From Actinomycetota bacterium (GTDB taxonomy: Bacteria > Actinomycetota > Actinomycetes > Streptosporangiales > Streptosporangiaceae), in contig PMSU01000065.1 of assembly GCA_003168255.1 (NCBI GenBank), positions 1 to 34,435 of the forward strand: a stretch of DNA of 34,435 nt, given 5' to 3'. Of this stretch, positions 17,095 to 25,278 are shown one piece after another. Both the position numbers and the translations under genes were made by a program. The notes beneath the pieces were generated by a model. The model was not told the origin of the DNA, ran no database searches, and saw only the letters and a program-made list of their open reading frames with translations. Every line of letters starts with the position of its first letter. Position 1 is the first letter of the stretch.

Positions 17095-17245
17095 CGGTCG
17101 GGTGGCCGGGGGGAATCTCACCCCCCGGCTCCCACGGAACCCGTTATGTGGAGTTCCGCACGCCGGGTTCGGAGGGAGGCCGTCCGGAAAAGGCCCGAGT
17201 TCACCCGAAGTGAACGCGGAACCTCGCCGGGCGGCCCACCCCACT
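17095..17245 (-). ncRNA. Solo 3' end of a group II intron (domains V-VI), minus strand
   Basis: Read on the minus strand, GAACCCG and CGGGTTC enclose an inner hairpin (domain V plan). CGTGGGAGCC follows, then a perfect stem GCCGGGGGG/CCCCCCGGC (domain VI), then the end CCACCCGAC, close to the common bacterial intron terminus. Just upstream, GGCCGCCCGG pairs with CCGGACGGCC around a GTTCAC/GTGAAC hairpin, like a domain IV stem lacking its ORF. The triad position reads AAC rather than AGC. No reverse transcriptase is attached: the neighbouring regulator gene stops three bases away. Confidence 0.5.
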
Positions 17246-17248
17246 AGC

Positions 17249-18223
17249 TCATAGCCAGCCGCGGCGGGCAGCCTGCAGGCCGGCCTGGAACCGGGTCTGC
17301 GCGCCCAGTTCGCTCATCAACCGCCGCACGTGCCGCTGTACCGTCCGCGGGTGCCAGCCCAACTGGCGGCCGATGGCCTCGTCGGTGAGCCCGACGGCGA
17401 GCAAGCCGAGCAGCGTCCGTTGTTCGGCCTGCCCGCCGCTGCCCTCCTCGCTGGCAGGTCCGTCATCGTCGCCGAATCGGATCGGCACGGCCGTCGCCCA
17501 TACCGCCTCGAAGAGCGCGCTGAGCGTGTCGAGCAGCGACGACGAGTGGATGACCAGCGCGCTGTCCGCGCTGTCCGCCCGGTCCGGCCTTTCCAGCGGG
17601 ATGAGGCCGATCGAGTCGTCGGCTAGGAACATCTTGACCGGCAGGTCGGCCGTCACCCTGGCCTGCTCGCCGGCCGAGATCAGCCGCTGCATGGCGGCTA
17701 GCCGCCCGGGCATGTCCAGGCCGGCCCGGGCGTAGATGGCGCGGAACGATACCCCGGCGGCGAGCCCGTCCCTTTCCGCTTCGTTGACCAGCACGTTGGT
17801 CGCATAGGGCGGCCGGTCGAACGACCGCACCTCGCGGCGCGCGCTGCGCTGTAGCTGCTCCCAGCGCTGCAGCGTGGCGTCCCTGGTGGTCACCACCTCG
17901 ACAACCTCTTCGGGCCTGCCTGAGCCGCGGCCTGCCCTGAAGCGCTCGGCGAGCCTGGCCGTCTCCAGCCGCACCTGCTGGAGCTCCTGCTCGCGGGCGC
18001 GGACAAGCACCTCCAGGGCCATGTCGGGTGGGGCCGGCTGGTAGCGCGCGGGCTGACCGGTAAGCCGCGAGACCAGTCCTGCCGTCTCGAGCGCGGCGAT
18101 CGCCGGCCGCACCTTGACCCCTGGCACGCGGTCGCGTAGCTGTCCCGCGGTCGCCGGCGAGGTCTCTAGCAGCGCCAGGTAGACGGCCTGCTGATCAGCG
18201 GACAGACCGACCGCGTCGAGCAT
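17249..18223 (-). CDS. TrmB-type / LuxR-type helix-turn-helix regulator
   Basis: This is a 324-residue DNA-binding protein with two helix-turn-helix domains. The N-terminal 80 residues (MLDAVGLSADQQAVYLALLETSPATAGQLRDRV, then IAALETAGLVSRL) match TrmB-type winged helices. The middle part carries a phospholipase-D-like fold (REVRSFDRPPYATN, then a conserved LPVKMFLADDSIGLIPL) used for ligand sensing. The C-terminus is a LuxR-type HTH (LLGLLAVGLTDEAIGRQLGWHPRTVQRHVRRLM). This architecture is common in actinomycetes, often beside secreted-enzyme genes. ATG 18223 gives the standard N-terminus; a GTG at 18283 lies inside the duplicated leader and is less likely. It is divergent from the giant propeller-protease and ends next to the intron relic. 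It probably binds the duplicated sequence between the two genes; that is inference. Confidence 0.87.
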   Translation of the reverse strand: MLDAVGLSADQQAVYLALLETSPATAGQLRDRVPGVKVRPAIAALETAGLVSRLTGQPARYQPAPPDMALEVLVRAREQELQQVRLETARLAERFRAGRGSGRPEEVVEVVTTRDATLQRWEQLQRSARREVRSFDRPPYATNVLVNEAERDGLAAGVSFRAIYARAGLDMPGRLAAMQRLISAGEQARVTADLPVKMFLADDSIGLIPLERPDRADSADSALVIHSSSLLDTLSALFEAVWATAVPIRFGDDDGPASEEGSGGQAEQRTLLGLLAVGLTDEAIGRQLGWHPRTVQRHVRRLMSELGAQTRFQAGLQAARRGWL

Positions 18224-18232
18224 TCTGCTGAT

Positions 18233-18552
18233 CCTGTCGTCTTTACGGCAATGACTGGAACCGGGTAGGGCTAATTGTCCCACTGTCTGGTGCTTTGTGC
18301 CTAACCCTGCCGTGAAAACGTTTGCGACGGCGGGTCTTCATGCTCGGACGCCGCACCCGGTGGAAACGTAGCACCGCGCACAGCGCGGGGAGGCGGGGCG
18401 GCTGGGTCAGGCCGCACCGGAGCGTGGCGTTCAGCCTGTCGTCTTCACGGCAATGACTGGAACCGGGCGCGGATAATTGTGCACTGCCTGGCGTTTTGTA
18501 CCTAGCCTTGGGTTGAAACCGTTCGGAAGGGAAGGTCTTCATGCTCGGACGG
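18233..18552. repeat. Duplicated promoter/leader and start region (offset about 202 bp)
   Basis: The block 18233-18350 recurs at 18435-18552 with roughly three-quarters identity. Identical stretches include ACGGCAATGACTGGAACCGG and GTCTTCATGCTCGGACG. The second copy contains the true ribosome binding site and start of the protease gene. The first copy carries a ghost start at 18340 reading MLGRRTRW (true gene: MLGRRARW), which runs into a stop after about 38 codons. The shared 20-base block is a candidate operator present twice. Confidence 0.8.
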
Positions 18553-21500
18553 CGTGCGCGGTGGCTCACGGCAGGCACTATCCCAGCGCTGGTCATGACG
18601 ATGTTGCCGGCTGGCGGAACCCCGGCGTCCGCACACGAGCTCGCGCCTGCCCGCGCGGCCGCCGCGGCCGCCGCGGCGGCCAGCCCGGCAGCGGGCGGGG
18701 CCACGGTGGGCACCGGCGCGGCCTGGTTCGACCCGGCGGCGCCGACGGCACTGCACGCTGCCCCGACGCCGACCGGCCCGAATTCGAACGGCGGCAGCCT
18801 CAAGATCGGCGTCAGCTCGTCGGTCGGGACCGCGCAGGGGATAGCGACGACCGCGCCGCTGCCCGGGGACAGCGGCGACTACCTGCGCCTGCACTCGATG
18901 GGGACGGTCGGCGTCTCCGCCGCTGACGGCCGCACCGTATGGCAGCTGACGGGGCGCTCGCTGTTCGCCGCCTGGCATCTGTCCCCCAGCAACCCCGCTG
19001 CGCCCCAGATTGAGAACCCTGAGGCCCCGCTGGTACGCAATTCCGCCGACCCGTTCAAGATCTGGATAGCGGAGCAGGACGGGGTCGCCGACATGCACCC
19101 CGAGGCGACCGGGTACCTGGCCGGGAGCCGGGTGCCCGATGTGGCGATCGCAGAGACCGCGGGCGTGACCGTGGGGTTGAGCGGCCAGCTCGAGTGGCCG
19201 TTCAATGTGCCAGGCTCGCGGCTGCACGCGGGGACGTTCGTCACCGTGCTCAACGGCCTCACCGGCCAGGTCCTGTGGTCCGAGCTTGATCCTGGATACG
19301 TCACCCAGCTGGCCATCGTCGGCGGCACGCTGGTGGTGGGCGACGAGACCGGTGACCCGGACGGCCTCAGCCCGCTGGGCGCCTGGCGGTCCACGACCGC
19401 CGTGCACGCGCTGTCCTTCCGGCAGGCCGGCGACCGGCTGGTGGCGCGCACGGCATGGACCTACTCGACCGGCGCGCCCTGGGCGGCGCTGCTCGACATG
19501 CAGCCGGTCGGCAGCGACGTCGCCGTCGACTGGTCGGACACGCCGGAGGGGCTCGGCGTGCCTGGCCCGTCCGACGGCCACGTGGTACTGATCGGGCCGG
19601 ACGGCAGCGTCCGCTGGAACGTGCCCACGCCCGGGTACCCGATCCTGTCCAGCTATGACGCGAGCCGGCAGCTGCTGGTGATCGCCGACGAGACCGACCC
19701 GACGGTCTCCATCGGGTATGCCCTCGCCGGGCTCCGGGTGTCCGATGGTTCGACCGCCGTGTCGGTGCCGGTGGCCGGCGTGCTGCCTACCGCGCTGTCG
19801 GTCAGCGACGTGGCGGGACGACAGGCCGCCGGCGGCTGGGGCAGTACCTGGTTCACCGGCGGCGTCGTCACGACGAAAAGGCAGGCTGACGGGGAGAACT
19901 TCGGGTTCAGCGCGGGCCAGGTGACCGCCGTGGACCCGGGCAGCGGGCGGGTGCTGTGGTCCACCGAACTGACCGGCCGGCCCGGGCACGCGCCGTACCC
20001 GGCCACCGTGCTGGCGGCCGGGTCGCCATGGGCAGGCGGGCTCGTGCTGGTCGCGTCGGGCACGGGTTTCGTCAACAGCCCCACCCCGGGGCTGCCGATC
20101 GTGGCGAGGAGCGACCTGCGTGTGCTGTCGGCCGGCGACGGTCAGCTGCGCTGGGACCGGTCAGGTGATGTGGCCGATTCGCTGTCGGTCCGGCTGGCCG
20201 GGCCGCCGTGGGAACCGCAGGTTTCCGGCGTCACCGACGAACAGGACGCGGTCGGCTACGATCTCGGCACTGGCGCGGTGCGGGGCGTGACGCCGCTGAT
20301 GGGCGACCTGGATGCCGCGGTCCGCCAGGACATCAACGGTGAGAGCTCCGTCATCGTCGGCTCGCAGAGCGGCGGCGTGTACGCGCTCGATGCCAGCGAC
20401 CTGTCCCGGGTTATCTGGCAGGCCTACGCCGGCGGCCCGGTGCACCAGATCGCGCTGGCCCGGCCGCTGCCTGACGCGCCGCCCGTGCTGGTGGTCGCCG
20501 CCACCACCCGGGTGGACGTGCTGAACCTGCGCACCGGGCGTATCCAGGTCTCGCGGGATTATCCGGGCCAGTACGCATGGAACGTGACGGTGGGACGGAT
20601 CGGATCACACCGCGCCGGGGTTGTCGTGGCTACCAGCCAGCTCAGCGCGTTCGACGCCGGCACCGGCCGTTCACTGTGGACCTACCGGCCGCCGGTGCCC
20701 TCGTACTTCTCCGACGCCGTGATCGTGGACGGCGTCACCGTGGCCGACTACCAGAATAAGGTCGCCCATTTCGGCAAGCCGACGACCATGGCGGCGGTGG
20801 GCATCGGCGCCGCCGGGAAGGTCGCCTGGACGGCGCCCGCCAGCGTGACGACGACAACTCACCCGGTGCTGTGGAACGGCGTGTTCGCGAGCCCGGCCAT
20901 CGCCGGGGCCGGCTCCACCGGCGTGGCACTGAGCTGGCAGAACACCCGCGGCGGCGGGCGGGTCGACCTGCGCGACGCGCTGACAGGTGCGCTGCTCTAC
21001 GCCGACAACAGCGCCGGCCTCTACGGCCTGATGGGGTGGACCGTCGATCCGCCGCTCGGCGTGATCGCCGTCGGGAACATGAGCAGCGTGCTCATCCGGC
21101 CAGGCCATCCGCTCGCCGTCGAAGGCGCCACCGGGACCTCGGCCGCGGTCGTGGACTCCGCGGGCAAGCCCGTCGTCCTGTTCGCGAACCGGGCGATCAC
21201 CGCCTACCCGGGCTCGACGGTGAAGTCACTGCGCGGCCTGCCGGCCGCCACCAACTCCACCTTCACGCCGGGCACCCTCGTCCCTGCGGGCCCTGCTGCG
21301 AGCGGCCAGGTGATCGCGCTGCCGCAGGACCTGCTCGGGTGGGAAATAGTCGACGGCACGGAGGAGGGGGTCTATCAGCGCCTGGGCGGCGACACCTATC
21401 AAATCGGAGCCGACCTGCTGACGGTGACCGGAACCCCGCCCGCGGTCACCGCGCCGCGGCCTGTCGTCCGGCGGGCCAAGCCGCCGCGGCCCGCGAGCAT

Positions 21501-22650
21501 GACCGTCGCCGCGCCGAGGCCGGGGATGGGCACCGCGCTGCCGCAGCTGAGGCTGAAGGTGCACGGCTACACGGGAGCGGGCAAGCCGATCCTCGCGCAG
21601 ACCGCCCCGGCCGGCTACGACCCGGCGACCATCGGGGCATACCTCGGGCTCACCGGTGACGGCTCGGGTCAGACGGTCGCCGTGATCGACGCCTACACCG
21701 ATCCCGACATCGTCAGCGACGTGAACGAGTTCAGCGCGCAGTTTGGACTGCCCAAGGTATGCGGCACGCCAGGGGCCGGCCAGGGCAGCACGTGCTTTGA
21801 CTTCAAGGCGACCGCGCCGGACGGTACCGCAGGACAGGACCCGGGCTGGGCGCTCGAGACCTCGCTGGACATCGAGTGGGTCCATGCCATCGCGCCCAAG
21901 GCGGCGGTTCGCTTGGTGGAAGCGCACGACCAGACCTTCGCCGCCCTGTTCGCCGCGGTCACCGACGCGGCCGCGCGCAGCCCCGACGCGATCAGCATGA
22001 GCTGGGGCGATCCCGGCGGCGAATTCTCCGGTGAGACCTATTACGACGGGCACTGCGAGCTGGCGCACTCGGTCTGCGTCGCGGCCTCCGGCGACTACGG
22101 TCATCCGGGCGAATACCCGGCCTACAACCCCCGGGTGCTCGCGATCGGCGGTACCACGCTGGGGCTGGCACCCGGCGGCACGGTCGCCAGCGAGGTCCCC
22201 TGGTCGGGCAGCGGCGGCGGGCGCAGTTACTTCGAGCCCAAGCCGGCCGCGCAGCGGGGCGTGGCCCCTGGCTCGCGCCGCGGCATCCCAGACGTCAGCT
22301 TCGACGCGGACCCGAACACCGGGGTCGCCATCTACGACAGCGTTCCCTTCCAGGGTCAGGCCGGCTGGTTTGAGGTGGGCGGGACCAGTGTGGGGGCGCC
22401 GACCTGGTCGGCGATCCTGGCCAGTGCCGACCAGCTACGGGCCGCCGCGGGGAAGGGCCGGCTGACGTCGGCAGGCGATCGGGCGGCGCGCGCAGTGTAC
22501 GGCGCGACGTCCGCGCTGGCTGACATCACCACCGGCCCGCCGAACGGCGCGTGCCCCAAGGAGTGCCTGGCCGGACCGGGCTACGACTACGTCACCGGGC
22601 TGGGCAGCCCGCGGGCCGGCATCGACGCGGCGATCGCTGCCGCGCCGTAG
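18541..22650 (+). CDS. Secreted beta-propeller / sedolisin (S53) fusion protein
   Basis: This is a 1369-residue exported protein. Residues 1-31 form a signal peptide (MLGRRARWLTAG, hydrophobic core, cleavage likely after PASA). A long region to about residue 980 has repeated PQQ/WD-like blades, such as GRVLWSTELTG, GQLRWDRSGDVAD, GVYALDASDLSRVIWQAYAG and GRSLWTYRPP. After a Pro/Ala linker, the sedolisin domain (about 1026-1369) starts at YDPATIGAYLGL. The S53 triad is Glu1106 and Asp1110 (ALETSLDIEW) with Ser1283 (GGTSVGAP). The oxyanion Asp is Asp1185 (ASGDYGHPG). The calcium-site region reads ADITTG through GYDYVTGLGSP near the end. Sedolisins are acid-active endopeptidases normally made with a large pro-domain; none is recognised here, and the propeller occupies its place. 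GGAAGGGAAGG precedes the ATG. A cell-surface or extracellular protease whose propeller binds substrate or inhibits activity is inferred. Confidence 0.88.
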   Translation: MLGRRARWLTAGTIPALVMTMLPAGGTPASAHELAPARAAAAAAAAASPAAGGATVGTGAAWFDPAAPTALHAAPTPTGPNSNGGSLKIGVSSSVGTAQGIATTAPLPGDSGDYLRLHSMGTVGVSAADGRTVWQLTGRSLFAAWHLSPSNPAAPQIENPEAPLVRNSADPFKIWIAEQDGVADMHPEATGYLAGSRVPDVAIAETAGVTVGLSGQLEWPFNVPGSRLHAGTFVTVLNGLTGQVLWSELDPGYVTQLAIVGGTLVVGDETGDPDGLSPLGAWRSTTAVHALSFRQAGDRLVARTAWTYSTGAPWAALLDMQPVGSDVAVDWSDTPEGLGVPGPSDGHVVLIGPDGSVRWNVPTPGYPILSSYDASRQLLVIADETDPTVSIGYALAGLRVSDGSTAVSVPVAGVLPTALSVSDVAGRQAAGGWGSTWFTGGVVTTKRQADGENFGFSAGQVTAVDPGSGRVLWSTELTGRPGHAPYPATVLAAGSPWAGGLVLVASGTGFVNSPTPGLPIVARSDLRVLSAGDGQLRWDRSGDVADSLSVRLAGPPWEPQVSGVTDEQDAVGYDLGTGAVRGVTPLMGDLDAAVRQDINGESSVIVGSQSGGVYALDASDLSRVIWQAYAGGPVHQIALARPLPDAPPVLVVAATTRVDVLNLRTGRIQVSRDYPGQYAWNVTVGRIGSHRAGVVVATSQLSAFDAGTGRSLWTYRPPVPSYFSDAVIVDGVTVADYQNKVAHFGKPTTMAAVGIGAAGKVAWTAPASVTTTTHPVLWNGVFASPAIAGAGSTGVALSWQNTRGGGRVDLRDALTGALLYADNSAGLYGLMGWTVDPPLGVIAVGNMSSVLIRPGHPLAVEGATGTSAAVVDSAGKPVVLFANRAITAYPGSTVKSLRGLPAATNSTFTPGTLVPAGPAASGQVIALPQDLLGWEIVDGTEEGVYQRLGGDTYQIGADLLTVTGTPPAVTAPRPVVRRAKPPRPASMTVAAPRPGMGTALPQLRLKVHGYTGAGKPILAQTAPAGYDPATIGAYLGLTGDGSGQTVAVIDAYTDPDIVSDVNEFSAQFGLPKVCGTPGAGQGSTCFDFKATAPDGTAGQDPGWALETSLDIEWVHAIAPKAAVRLVEAHDQTFAALFAAVTDAAARSPDAISMSWGDPGGEFSGETYYDGHCELAHSVCVAASGDYGHPGEYPAYNPRVLAIGGTTLGLAPGGTVASEVPWSGSGGGRSYFEPKPAAQRGVAPGSRRGIPDVSFDADPNTGVAIYDSVPFQGQAGWFEVGGTSVGAPTWSAILASADQLRAAAGKGRLTSAGDRAARAVYGATSALADITTGPPNGACPKECLAGPGYDYVTGLGSPRAGIDAAIAAAP

Positions 22651-22691
22651 TCAGCCGGCCTGCCGGGTCAGCCGGCCTGCCGGGTCAGCCG
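22650..22691. terminator. 17-bp tandem repeat forming hairpins between convergent genes
   Basis: GTCAGCCGGCCTGCCGG occurs twice in tandem (22650-22666 and 22667-22683), and a third, partial copy follows. GCCGGC/GCCGGC pairings can form strong GC hairpins in both directions. The element begins at the last base of the protease stop codon and precedes the end of the minus-strand hydrolase. A bidirectional, T-tract-free terminator is plausible. Confidence 0.45.
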
Positions 22692-22711
22692 AGGCGTGCC
22701 TGGCGGGCTGG

Positions 22712-23506
22712 CTACTGCTCGTCAGGCCCGATGAAAAAGTCGATGAGGACGGGGGCGAGGATCGCCGGCGGGACCTGATGGAACGTGCCGTCCAGGGAGC
22801 GCTGCCGTGAATCAGCCAGGGCAGCGGCGGTGGCCTTGGCCGCCTGCCGGAGCCAGTCCGGGCTCGCGGTGCTATCGATCACCAGGGCCGCCGCGGTCAT
22901 CGCCGCCATCCGCGCCGTCGGGACGGCGGTGCTGTCGCCCAGCACGAGGCTGTCGTACACGAGGGTGGGGGCAAGCGCCGCTGTGGCCGACCAGCCGGGG
23001 CCCTGCCGCATCTGGGCGACTGCCGCCGCCGGAAGCCCCACTGCCGCGGTCATGAAGTACTCGATGGCCTCGCCGCCCCGGCCCGCGGAAGTCAGCTCGG
23101 TCAGATGCCGCAGGTAGCCGTCCGGAAGCTGGGCACCGCCGCCCTCGACACGGTACGGCGGCTCGAACAACGCCAGCTTGGGGATGGCCAGCCCGGCAGC
23201 GGCCGCCTCGAAGGCGAGCGCGGCGCCGGAGGAGAAGCCGCACACGTAGGCCCACTCGCCCGCTTGAGCGATGAGGACGCCGAGATCCTCCACCTCGCGG
23301 TCGACCGCGTAAGGTGCCGTGTCGCCGCTTTCGCCGCGGCCCCGGCGGTCATAGTTGATCACGGTCATCCGCTGGGAAAGAGCCTGGGCGTAAGGGACAG
23401 CCAGCTGCCGGTCGGCCAGGGCCCCGCCCACCAGGATGACCGGCGGACCGTCGCCCGAGCGTTCGTAGGCGATGGTCGTGCCGTCAGCCGAGCTGACCTT
23501 GGTCAT
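22712..23506 (-). CDS. Alpha/beta-fold hydrolase
   Basis: This is a 264-residue alpha/beta hydrolase. The oxyanion segment is PPVILVGGALADRQ. It is followed by VINYDRRGRGESGDTAPY, a strong family motif, and by the nucleophile elbow GFSSGA with Ser92. The C-terminal base is likely the His in DGTFHQVPPAILAP. A small Ala-rich cap lies between. The ATG at 23506 has AAAGGA upstream. It is divergent from an ECF sigma-factor gene, with starts about 177 bases apart. In actinomycetes, hydrolases of this type often accompany SigG/SigJ-like sigma factors with SnoaL tails, so co-regulation by that factor is a reasonable inference. The substrate is unknown. Confidence 0.88.
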   Translation of the reverse strand: MTKVSSADGTTIAYERSGDGPPVILVGGALADRQLAVPYAQALSQRMTVINYDRRGRGESGDTAPYAVDREVEDLGVLIAQAGEWAYVCGFSSGAALAFEAAAAGLAIPKLALFEPPYRVEGGGAQLPDGYLRHLTELTSAGRGGEAIEYFMTAAVGLPAAAVAQMRQGPGWSATAALAPTLVYDSLVLGDSTAVPTARMAAMTAAALVIDSTASPDWLRQAAKATAAALADSRQRSLDGTFHQVPPAILAPVLIDFFIGPDEQ

Positions 23507-23611
23507 CGGGTGTCCTTTCGTCGGGCGCCGATGTTCTGCCCGTCGGGCGCACGGGATGTTTTCAGCTGGCTTCGGACCTGCTTACATGTTCTGGACTGGG
23601 TACGTAGCGAA

Positions 23612-23637
23612 AACTCATCGCTCGACACCGATGAGTT
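23612..23637. promoter_or_regulatory. 9-bp inverted repeat upstream of the sigma-factor gene
   Basis: AACTCATCG (23612-23620) and CGATGAGTT (23629-23637) are exact reverse complements with an 8-base spacer. They lie about 47 bases before the sigma-factor GTG and in the shared space with the divergent hydrolase. They could be an operator or the leader hairpin of the sigma transcript. Confidence 0.45.
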
Positions 23638-23683
23638 CCGGGCCGCCACGTAGTCTCCATAAACAGACGGGAGGCGAAGGGGC

Positions 23684-24676
23684 GTGCCGGTGACGGAGAG
23701 CGTGGTAGAGGAAGATTTCCAGACCCTGGCGGAGCCGTACCGGCGCGAGCTGCTCGCCTACTGCTACCGGATGCTCGGCTCGGTGCATGACGCCGAGGAC
23801 CTGGTGCAGGAGACCTACCTGCGTGCCTGGCGAGCCTACGAGCGGTTCGAGGGCCGGTCGTCGCTGCGCACGTGGCTCTACCGCATCGCCACCAACGCCT
23901 GCCTGACCGCGCTGGAGGGCCAGGGCCGCAGGCCGCTGCCCAGCGGGCTCGGCGCCCCGAGCTCCGACCCCGACGCCGAGCTGGCCGAACAGCCGGAGGC
24001 GGCATGGCTGGAGCCGGTCCCGAACGCCATGGTGGGAGCCGGCCCGGCAGATCCCGCGACGATCGTCACGTCACGGGAAAGCATCCGGCTGGCACTCATC
24101 ACCGCGTTGCAGCACCTGCCGTCCCGGCAGCGCGTTGTCCTCATCATGCGAGACGTGCTGGGCTGGCGGGCCGCCGAGGTCGCCCAACTGCTCGGCAGCA
24201 CCACCGTCGCGGTCAACAGCATGCTCCAGCGCGCTCGCACGCAGATCAGCCAGCTGGATCCGGCGCAGGACGAGGTAACCGAGCCGGTTACCGCCGAGCA
24301 GCGGCAGTTGCTCGAGCGCTACGTCGCCGCCTTCGAGAATTACGACACCACCGCGCTGGTGAAGCTGTTCAGCGCCGACGCGATCTGGGAGATGCCGCCG
24401 TTCACCGGCTGGTACCAGACGCCGGCGCACATCGGCCGCCTCGTCGACCAGCAGTGTCCGGCCAGCTGCCCTGGTGACCTGCGGCTGATCCGGACCGAGG
24501 CGAACGGGCAGCCTGCCTTCGGCATGTACCTGCGCGACACCCGTGGCGACTACCAGCCCTTCGCGCTGCATGTCTTGCACCTCACGGGGTCGGCCATCGA
24601 CCATGTGGTGGCGTTCTTCGACACGTCGCTGTTCCCCGCGTTCGGCCTGCCCGGCATCATCGCGGCCGGATCATGA
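23684..24676 (+). CDS. ECF sigma factor with SnoaL-like C-terminal domain (SigG/TIGR02960-like)
   Basis: This is a 330-residue group 4 sigma factor. Region 2 is at about residues 10-80 (YRRELLAYCYRMLGSVHDAEDLVQETYLRAW, then RTWLYRIATNACL). Region 4 is at about 130-190 (LALITALQHLPSRQRVVLIMRDVLGWRAAEVAQLL, then VNSMLQRAR). An NTF2/SnoaL-like domain follows at about 205-320 (LLERYVAAFENYDTTALVKLF, then IWEMPPFTGWY, ending FDTSLFPAFGLP). Factors of this build have no membrane anti-sigma; the SnoaL-like tail regulates activity directly and may sense a ligand. GTG 23684 follows a GGGAGGCGAAGGGG stretch. Its stop overlaps the next gene's ATG (ATGA), so the two are translationally coupled. The divergent hydrolase is a probable target. 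Confidence 0.92.
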   Translation: MPVTESVVEEDFQTLAEPYRRELLAYCYRMLGSVHDAEDLVQETYLRAWRAYERFEGRSSLRTWLYRIATNACLTALEGQGRRPLPSGLGAPSSDPDAELAEQPEAAWLEPVPNAMVGAGPADPATIVTSRESIRLALITALQHLPSRQRVVLIMRDVLGWRAAEVAQLLGSTTVAVNSMLQRARTQISQLDPAQDEVTEPVTAEQRQLLERYVAAFENYDTTALVKLFSADAIWEMPPFTGWYQTPAHIGRLVDQQCPASCPGDLRLIRTEANGQPAFGMYLRDTRGDYQPFALHVLHLTGSAIDHVVAFFDTSLFPAFGLPGIIAAGS

Positions 24677-25278
24677 CCGGGGCGCGCCCGGCGGCAACCC
24701 TGTCCGGCGGGGTCGCGCTGCTTGAGCGCGCGGTCAGCTACACCCTCGGTCAGCTACAGGTCGTTACCTCCGCTGGTCTGTCTCGACGCACGCCGTGCGC
24801 GCGGTGGGACCTTTGCGCGCTGCTCGAGCACATGAACGACTCGCTGGCGGCGCTACAGGAGGCACTGGACCTGCGGTGCGTCGGCCCCGGTGCTGACACT
24901 GGTATTGGTGTTGGCCTTGATGACCCGGCGGCTGACCTGGTTGCCGCGCTGCGCGGGCGTGCTGGCCGGCTGCTCGGCGCGCTGGCCGGAACCGACGACG
25001 ACCTGGTACACATCGGTGGCTGCCCGATCCCGACGAGCATCGTGACCAGCGCCGGGGCGATTGACGTCGCTGTACACGGCTGGGATGTCGCACGTGCCTG
25101 CGGAAGTACCCAGCCGATCCCGGAGCAACTGGCGCAGGACATGCTCGAGATCTCACCGTTGCTTGTCACCCGCGACGACCGGCCCGAGCGGTTCGCGGCG
25201 CCGATCCCGGTGCCCCCGCAGGCGAGCGCCAGCGACCGCCTGGTCGCCTACCTCGGCCGCGACCCCGCCCTGGCCTGA
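24673..25278 (+). CDS. TIGR03086-type (maleylpyruvate isomerase N-terminal/DinB-like) protein
   Basis: This is a 201-residue helical-bundle protein of the DinB/mycothiol-dependent maleylpyruvate isomerase N-terminal superfamily, TIGR03086 group. Evidence: LLERAVSYTLGQLQVVTSAGLSRRTPCARWDLCALLEHMNDSLAAL, with the first metal-type His in LLEHMNDS, and the distal AIDVAVHGWDVARA with the His in VHGWD. The C-terminus PERFAAPIPVPPQASASDRLVAYLGRDP is typical of the group. Such proteins may bind a metal and a low-molecular-weight thiol; the reaction is not known. The ATG overlaps the sigma-factor stop by four bases, so the two proteins are made together. The group often occurs beside such sigma factors. 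Confidence 0.87.
   Translation: MTGARPAATLSGGVALLERAVSYTLGQLQVVTSAGLSRRTPCARWDLCALLEHMNDSLAALQEALDLRCVGPGADTGIGVGLDDPAADLVAALRGRAGRLLGALAGTDDDLVHIGGCPIPTSIVTSAGAIDVAVHGWDVARACGSTQPIPEQLAQDMLEISPLLVTRDDRPERFAAPIPVPPQASASDRLVAYLGRDPALA

Noticed and set aside
18502..19989. 495-codon minus-strand frame over the protease gene
   Set aside because: Shadow of a well-supported plus-strand gene; Arg/Gly/Ala-rich, no domain.
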